Shown: in pieces, positions 60,106-64,000 of the stretch
How the letters are laid out: each line of letters opens with the position of its first letter
Numbering within the stretch: position 1 is the stretch's first letter
Origin: Mesocentrotus franciscanus
Lineage: Eukaryota; Echinodermata; Echinoidea; Camarodonta; Strongylocentrotidae
Assembly: GCA_037976565.1 (NCBI GenBank)
Contig: CP137672.1
Span: 22,592,134-22,656,133 of the forward strand
DNA: 64,000 nucleotides
Direction: 5' to 3'
Made by a program: the position numbers and the translations under genes
Notes under the pieces: generated by a model
What the model was told of the DNA's origin: nothing
What the model saw: the letters and a program-made list of their open reading frames with translations, nothing else
Database searches by the model: none

Positions 60106-60929
60106 ATTCAAAGATATATAGATAAAAATTGCTCTGAGGAAACCTCACTTTAATTGTAACTTATCTAAAGTGAGACCCAGTGGGGAAATATATGATTGCA
60201 CTAATTTCATGGTAAAGGTTATCAAACAAATCATCAAGATCAGCTATGGCGATAAACTAGAATTAGCCTTCATCTTTGTCCATTATCTAGCAAAGGAACC
60301 TTCAATAATATCAGTGTAGTTCATGCTACTATGATCAATATCTTGAGTGGGCTTCTCACCAGTTTCCCTTTCCAAAGAGTAACAATTGGAAAGTATCTTT
60401 TCTTACAAACTCTATTTCAAAAGAAATGGAGATGGAAAGTTCACCGTGAATTCCAAGAGTGTTTAAAATCATGTGAACGGCTACTGACCTAGGAATGAAG
60501 TATCCATATAGAGGAGGGGAGTGTGGGTAATCTCTTGAAGTAGGCTTAAAGTAGAAGCCATCTGTTTACACCGAGGCCTCCATAATGGCTTGATGACACA
60601 TTCACTTTCCCAGAGCGGCACTGGACACGAAAGGGACAAATTGCTGGCTTAGAACGCAGAATGCGATGGGTATCCCAGGGTGAGAGAACAAAAGAACCTG
60701 CAGAGTTACCCCCATTCATGCTGATGAGATTTTTCATAACCGTGTCCTGTTAGAAAGTTTCTAATTGACAGAGGATCGAGGAAGAGGGGGGATAAGGTTG
60801 GACCTCCTACCACAATTCCAGGTACTGCTTAGTGGATGGATGACTAAAGAAAAAGACATGTACTTGACTGGTATCAAGTAAACTTGACAGGTGAAGCACA
60901 AAGATGGTAAAGGTCGAGCAGGGTTGTAC

Positions 60930-61135
60930 AACACTTGCTCCTGCGACAATTGCTCCACAGAAATTTCCTACACTTACAATATTTTCAACTTCAACCCTGG
61001 ACCCTACACTATCCCTGACCCTAATCATAACCCTTAACCTTAAACCCAATTGCAACCCTTACCCTAAAGCCTAACTCTATACTTTTGACAAACTAAAGCC
61101 CAGAGCAATTGTCACTGGAGAAAATGTTGGACCCC
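60930..61135. mobile_element. Element with CAATTGCTC TIRs and CCCTAA-like core, copy 3
   Basis: Left AACACTTGCTCCTGCGACAA, then TTGCTC; right AGAGCAATTGTCACTGGAGA then AAATGTTGGACC, inverted. Between them run imperfect AACCCTTAACC repeats. Confidence 0.6.
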
Positions 61136-61989
61136 ATCAAGAGGGTATGAAAAATAGATATTTCTTTTTCTTTATGAGGGTAGGAGGTATATACAACCCA
61201 ATAAAGGTGTGCCAGAATTTATGGAAGTCACATTTTTTAAAATTCATTTTCTTTTTGTTTCAGTTGGATCATTGGATATCTCACATTTCAAATCATTTGG
61301 GAGCTTACAGTTCACATAATCATAGTGGAGAAGAAAACAAATTTCAGCAGGACACTTAATATCTTGTTCATCTTATAGCTTTAGCAGCTAGTTTGAAGAG
61401 GGGGAAAAGGTACACTTTTTTGAAAAGTCCATGACCCTGTATAAAGTCATTTGTGTCTTAGTTGTTCTTTAAACTGAAAGTGATGCAGTACACTTGTAAG
61501 CAAAGTTCACATACTATCACCCACTCATTCTGGTTTTCAAAATATGGAGTAAAATACTAATATCCGATCGGGATATAGTTGGAATTTGGGAGGAAAACGT
61601 ATGACAGATTTGGCATACCAACTTTGAATTTCTGCCAAGCATCCAATAGTCGTAGGGAGGAGGGAAAGACGGTAAAGAGAGAGAGAGGGAGAGAGAAAAA
61701 TAACCAACAGTACTTTCTTCTGTTATTTTCATCATCTCTTTCTCAGGGTCTTTAAAGAATTGTGACATGGAACTTTCATGAATTCTTAAAGACAGCCATT
61801 TTCACAGCAAGAAACTTTCACAAATTGCAAAAAAAAAATGGTGTTGCATTGATCTGATTCAATAATCATACAGCATGGAAGTTTGTGAAAATTTCAAGCA
61901 TGTGGATGTTTCTGGTTTTGCTGTAGTCAATATCCAAAATGGACAACATCACAATTTTAAGATTAAAATTTGTATAATTATAAACTGAC

Positions 61990-62150
61990 CGTAACGGTTG
62001 GTACCAGCAGACCAACGGCCACAAGCACCCCGACGCTGATGGTATCTTCCTTGTAAGGATACTTGATGCTTTCATCATCGCAGAAGAAACCCCTCTGAAA
62101 CATCAGGGTGGGGCTCTCTAAGGCATACAGGACCACCGATGGTATCAATG
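61990..62150 (-). CDS. PLPP: PLPP exon 2: end of TM1, first luminal loop, start of TM2
   Basis: 161 bp. The acceptor is a pyrimidine-rich stretch ending CAG at 62153-62151, and the donor GTCAGT starts at 61989. The first two bases (CA) complete a split codon from the unseen exon 1, then 53 codons follow and the exon ends in phase 0. The translation contains RGFFCDDESIKYPYKEDT, a signature of the first extracytoplasmic loop of lipid phosphate phosphatases. A hydrophobic run (VGVLVAVGLLVPTVT) then starts TM2 and continues into exon 3. The residues before the signature (ALIPSVVLYAL) look like the end of TM1. No in-frame stop is present. The family assignment is strong; the donor is GTCAGT rather than GTAAGT but keeps the frame. 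Confidence 0.92.
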
Positions 62151-64000
62151 CTGGACAAATGAGAAAAGAAAAAATGAGAGGGAAATCTTTACTTCGGCAT
62201 TCTGCTATCACAGGTTATATGAATATACAGAATATAATACTTTGGGATGCAGGACCTAGCTGATTTGGTTGTGTTCAGCTTTTACAAACCAGTAAAACTG
62301 TCAGCTTTAAACATAATGGGGTGCCATGATAACAAATTAAAAAATTGTTTAAACTTTTGTAAGATGCAAGTGGAATATGACACTGACTTGCATGGTGCAC
62401 ATTATTCTAGAAGAATCTCACTTATTTATTCAGACTTCTTCAAATTGAGCAATTTCAAAGGCAAAAGCCATTCAATGAATACAACTGCAAAGAGCTAGAA
62501 TAGCAAGTATCATCAATTCAATACATAATTAGCCTCCCGTATTAAAAAAAAAAAAACCACATCTTTTTTACACAATAAAGGTATGTGAACTTGAACATGT
62601 TATTTCAAATTTTCTTCTCTGTGACAGACATATAGTGCAGCTCTAAGTCGATATATAAAAAAGTATTACATTAGCATTTTCTATTTGATCACTTTCAAGA
62701 TAAAGTCCAGTTCTGGTCATGCGATTGCATTGTGAAAGAAACGTTGTGGAATCGATCAGAAAAGGTTGATCATCTAGCATATAAATATTGGTGTGTACTG
62801 CAAGGTTCTGGAATCATCAAAATGATAGGAAATTTGGCCCAGTCTTGGTAAAGTTACAAGCAATGTACACAGAAAGATGTATATGGGACTACGCGACCAC
62901 GTCGCGATATCTATTTGGTCCCAATAGATATAATAATTTACCAAATATATCAATTAGTAGGCGGTTTCCCGGCAAAATTTGTATCATCACGTATTAGTCA
63001 AAACATATTTTTCACATGATTGGTAATGAGAGCTTCCTTTTCATTTTTTGAGAGAGGGGCGTTTCCAAAACTGGTCTTTACCTTTAATAGAGGAGATACA
63101 AAGCACTCAATCATATTCCATTTGTACACTGCTATTTGCTTGTGAGATCAAACAGAAATCAGATTGATTTTCACCATTATTTGAGGAAAAGCATTTCCAC
63201 AAATACCTGTCATTCATGCTATTCTACTCTGAATTCCATATATACAAATGAAGTACAAATGCACAGAGTATAATTGAGCAAAGTACCGATCAACCCACAC
63301 CGCTAAATAATTCACCGCAACATCATTTCTACAACAAAGTTAATGATGCGTGATTGTGCTATGGATATTGCACAAAATGGTAGAAATTATGCCTGCCTCT
63401 GGGGGAGTAGGGATGAGAATGGAACAAAATGAACACTAAAAACCAATGATTCAGTTTATTGGGAACTGTAATGAATGCTTTTCATCCAAACAGTAAAATA
63501 TTGATGGCTCTGAGACGTGACACGCCTTTGAATGATAATGAAAAAAGAAAGGTTATCGGAGTTCACATTCTTCAGGAAACATCGTTGCGTCTGACACCAT
63601 TTTATATGGGGATGAGGTTTTGTACATAGCTCACAAAGTTCAAGTCGTTGCCATAATTCAGTCTGAGGAATTTCAGTATGACATTTATGTTTTCTTATAA
63701 AACTGAACATGGAGAAAAGGCCACCAGGTCTGTGCTGCATTATACTTTTTTAGGTGTACATTTGAAAAAGTTTAACCAACAAAAATATCAATCTGACTTA
63801 TTACAGTTTGACAACAATTGTTAGTTTAATTGATACTTTCTAGCCACAAAATGAAATTTGCATGTCAATACTTAACGCAAAGAAAATAAAAACAACTTGC
63901 TCCAGTAACAAGTGCTGCACGCTGAGTGCACATGCTCCGCAGTCAATTTTGAACAACTAAGCTGATTCCAAGCTTCAACAGTAATTGTAAGTTCTAATAA
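62151..64000 (-). other. PLPP intron 1 (partial) or upstream sequence
   Basis: No exon 1 (a short cytosolic start plus most of TM1, followed by a donor in phase 1) could be recognised. Apart from the MITE at 62698-63083 and an A12 run near 62545, I see nothing to name. Confidence 0.6.
62698..63083 (-). mobile_element. TTAA-flanked MITE, family 1, copy 5 (inverted)
   Basis: 386 bp in opposite orientation to copies 1-4. The right edge is TTAA (63084-63087); the left edge is TTCA (62694-62697), a one-base change. Ends: AGATAAAGTCCAGTTCTGG and CCAAAACTGGTCTTTACCT. Confidence 0.9.

Larger units (their letters stand above)
49522..61989 (-). other. PLPP intron 2 (12.5 kb)
   Basis: From donor GTCAGT (61989) to acceptor TTTCAG (49522). 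Repeats are listed separately. I see nothing to name in 49870-50215, 51730-52275, 56390-57150, 57860-58245, 60110-60925 or 61140-61985; the last includes a GA-rich tract near 61676-61697. Confidence 0.8.
4265..62150 (-). other. PLPP: Phospholipid phosphatase (LPP/PAP2 family) gene, coding exons 2-6
   Basis: Gene-level entry. Five minus-strand exons join through GT/AG introns into a six-transmembrane lipid phosphate phosphatase, a family that dephosphorylates phosphatidate, lysophosphatidate, sphingosine-1-phosphate and ceramide-1-phosphate at the outer or luminal membrane face. Motif C1 (KYMIGRLRP) is in exon 3, C2 (PSGH) in exon 4 and C3 ([12 protein letters not shown]) in exon 5. Intron lengths are 12,468 bp (intron 2), 39,580 bp (intron 3), 4,547 bp (intron 4) and 387 bp (intron 5). 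The visible exons encode about 300 residues; family members have about 280-320, so only the short N-terminal exon is missing. The 58-bp exon 4 and the exon phases agree with vertebrate PLPP genes as I remember them. Orthology to PLPP1, 2 or 3 cannot be decided. Exon 3 has a one-base frame break. Confidence 0.93.

Noticed and set aside
62151..64000. Search for PLPP exon 1
   Set aside because: No minus-strand stretch combined a start codon, a TM1-like run and a donor in phase 1. Left unannotated rather than forced.

Overview
This is eukaryotic, animal nuclear DNA: A+T-rich, intron-dominated and crowded with short non-autonomous transposons, SINEs and tandem repeats. The repeat mix (tRNA-derived SINEs, TTAA-flanked MITEs, long-TIR elements beginning with a 'GTTTCACAAAG' motif) and the form of the one clear gene suggest a marine deuterostome, most likely an echinoderm such as a sea urchin. 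The organism call is inference; no species marker was seen.

One gene dominates. The minus strand carries coding exons 2 to 6 of a phospholipid phosphatase (LPP/PAP2 family, PLPP-like). Exon 2 is 62150-61990, exon 3 is 49521-49182, exon 4 is 9601-9544, exon 5 is 4996-4814, and exon 6 with the stop codon is 4426-4265. All five have GT/AG borders and the three catalytic motifs are intact. Exon 1 is not seen and probably lies beyond 64000. Exon 3 is one base out of frame in this copy: both halves match the family but in different frames. Intron 3 is very long (39,580 bp).

Nearly everything else is intronic repeat. From right to left along the window (the gene's direction): intron 2 (49522-61989) holds hairpin repeats, degenerate tandem repeats and MITEs. 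Intron 3 (9602-49181) holds a roughly 450-bp satellite (11.2-13.9 kb, resuming at 16.6 kb), a TTCCGAA minisatellite (16.8-17.4 kb), and a candidate plus-strand coding exon of 144 codons (19752-20186). It also holds a 140-bp tandem array (23.4-24.1 kb), a 2.2-kb TIR element (29.7-31.9 kb) and many MITEs. Intron 4 (4997-9543) holds a LINE reverse-transcriptase relic and a tandemly duplicated block containing four copies of a splice-site-bounded, non-coding segment.

The observations most worth a second look are: (i) about 17 loci of a short inverted-repeat hairpin family with 'GAGCCAGAAGGGC' arms, concentrated at 46.5-57.9 kb; (ii) three TTAA-flanked MITE families that differ internally but share AG(G/A)TA ends; (iii) the repeated pseudo-exon at 7.4-8.9 kb; (iv) the candidate nested gene near 19.75 kb; and (v) the exon 3 frame break. 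Nothing bacterial, viral or CRISPR-like was seen.
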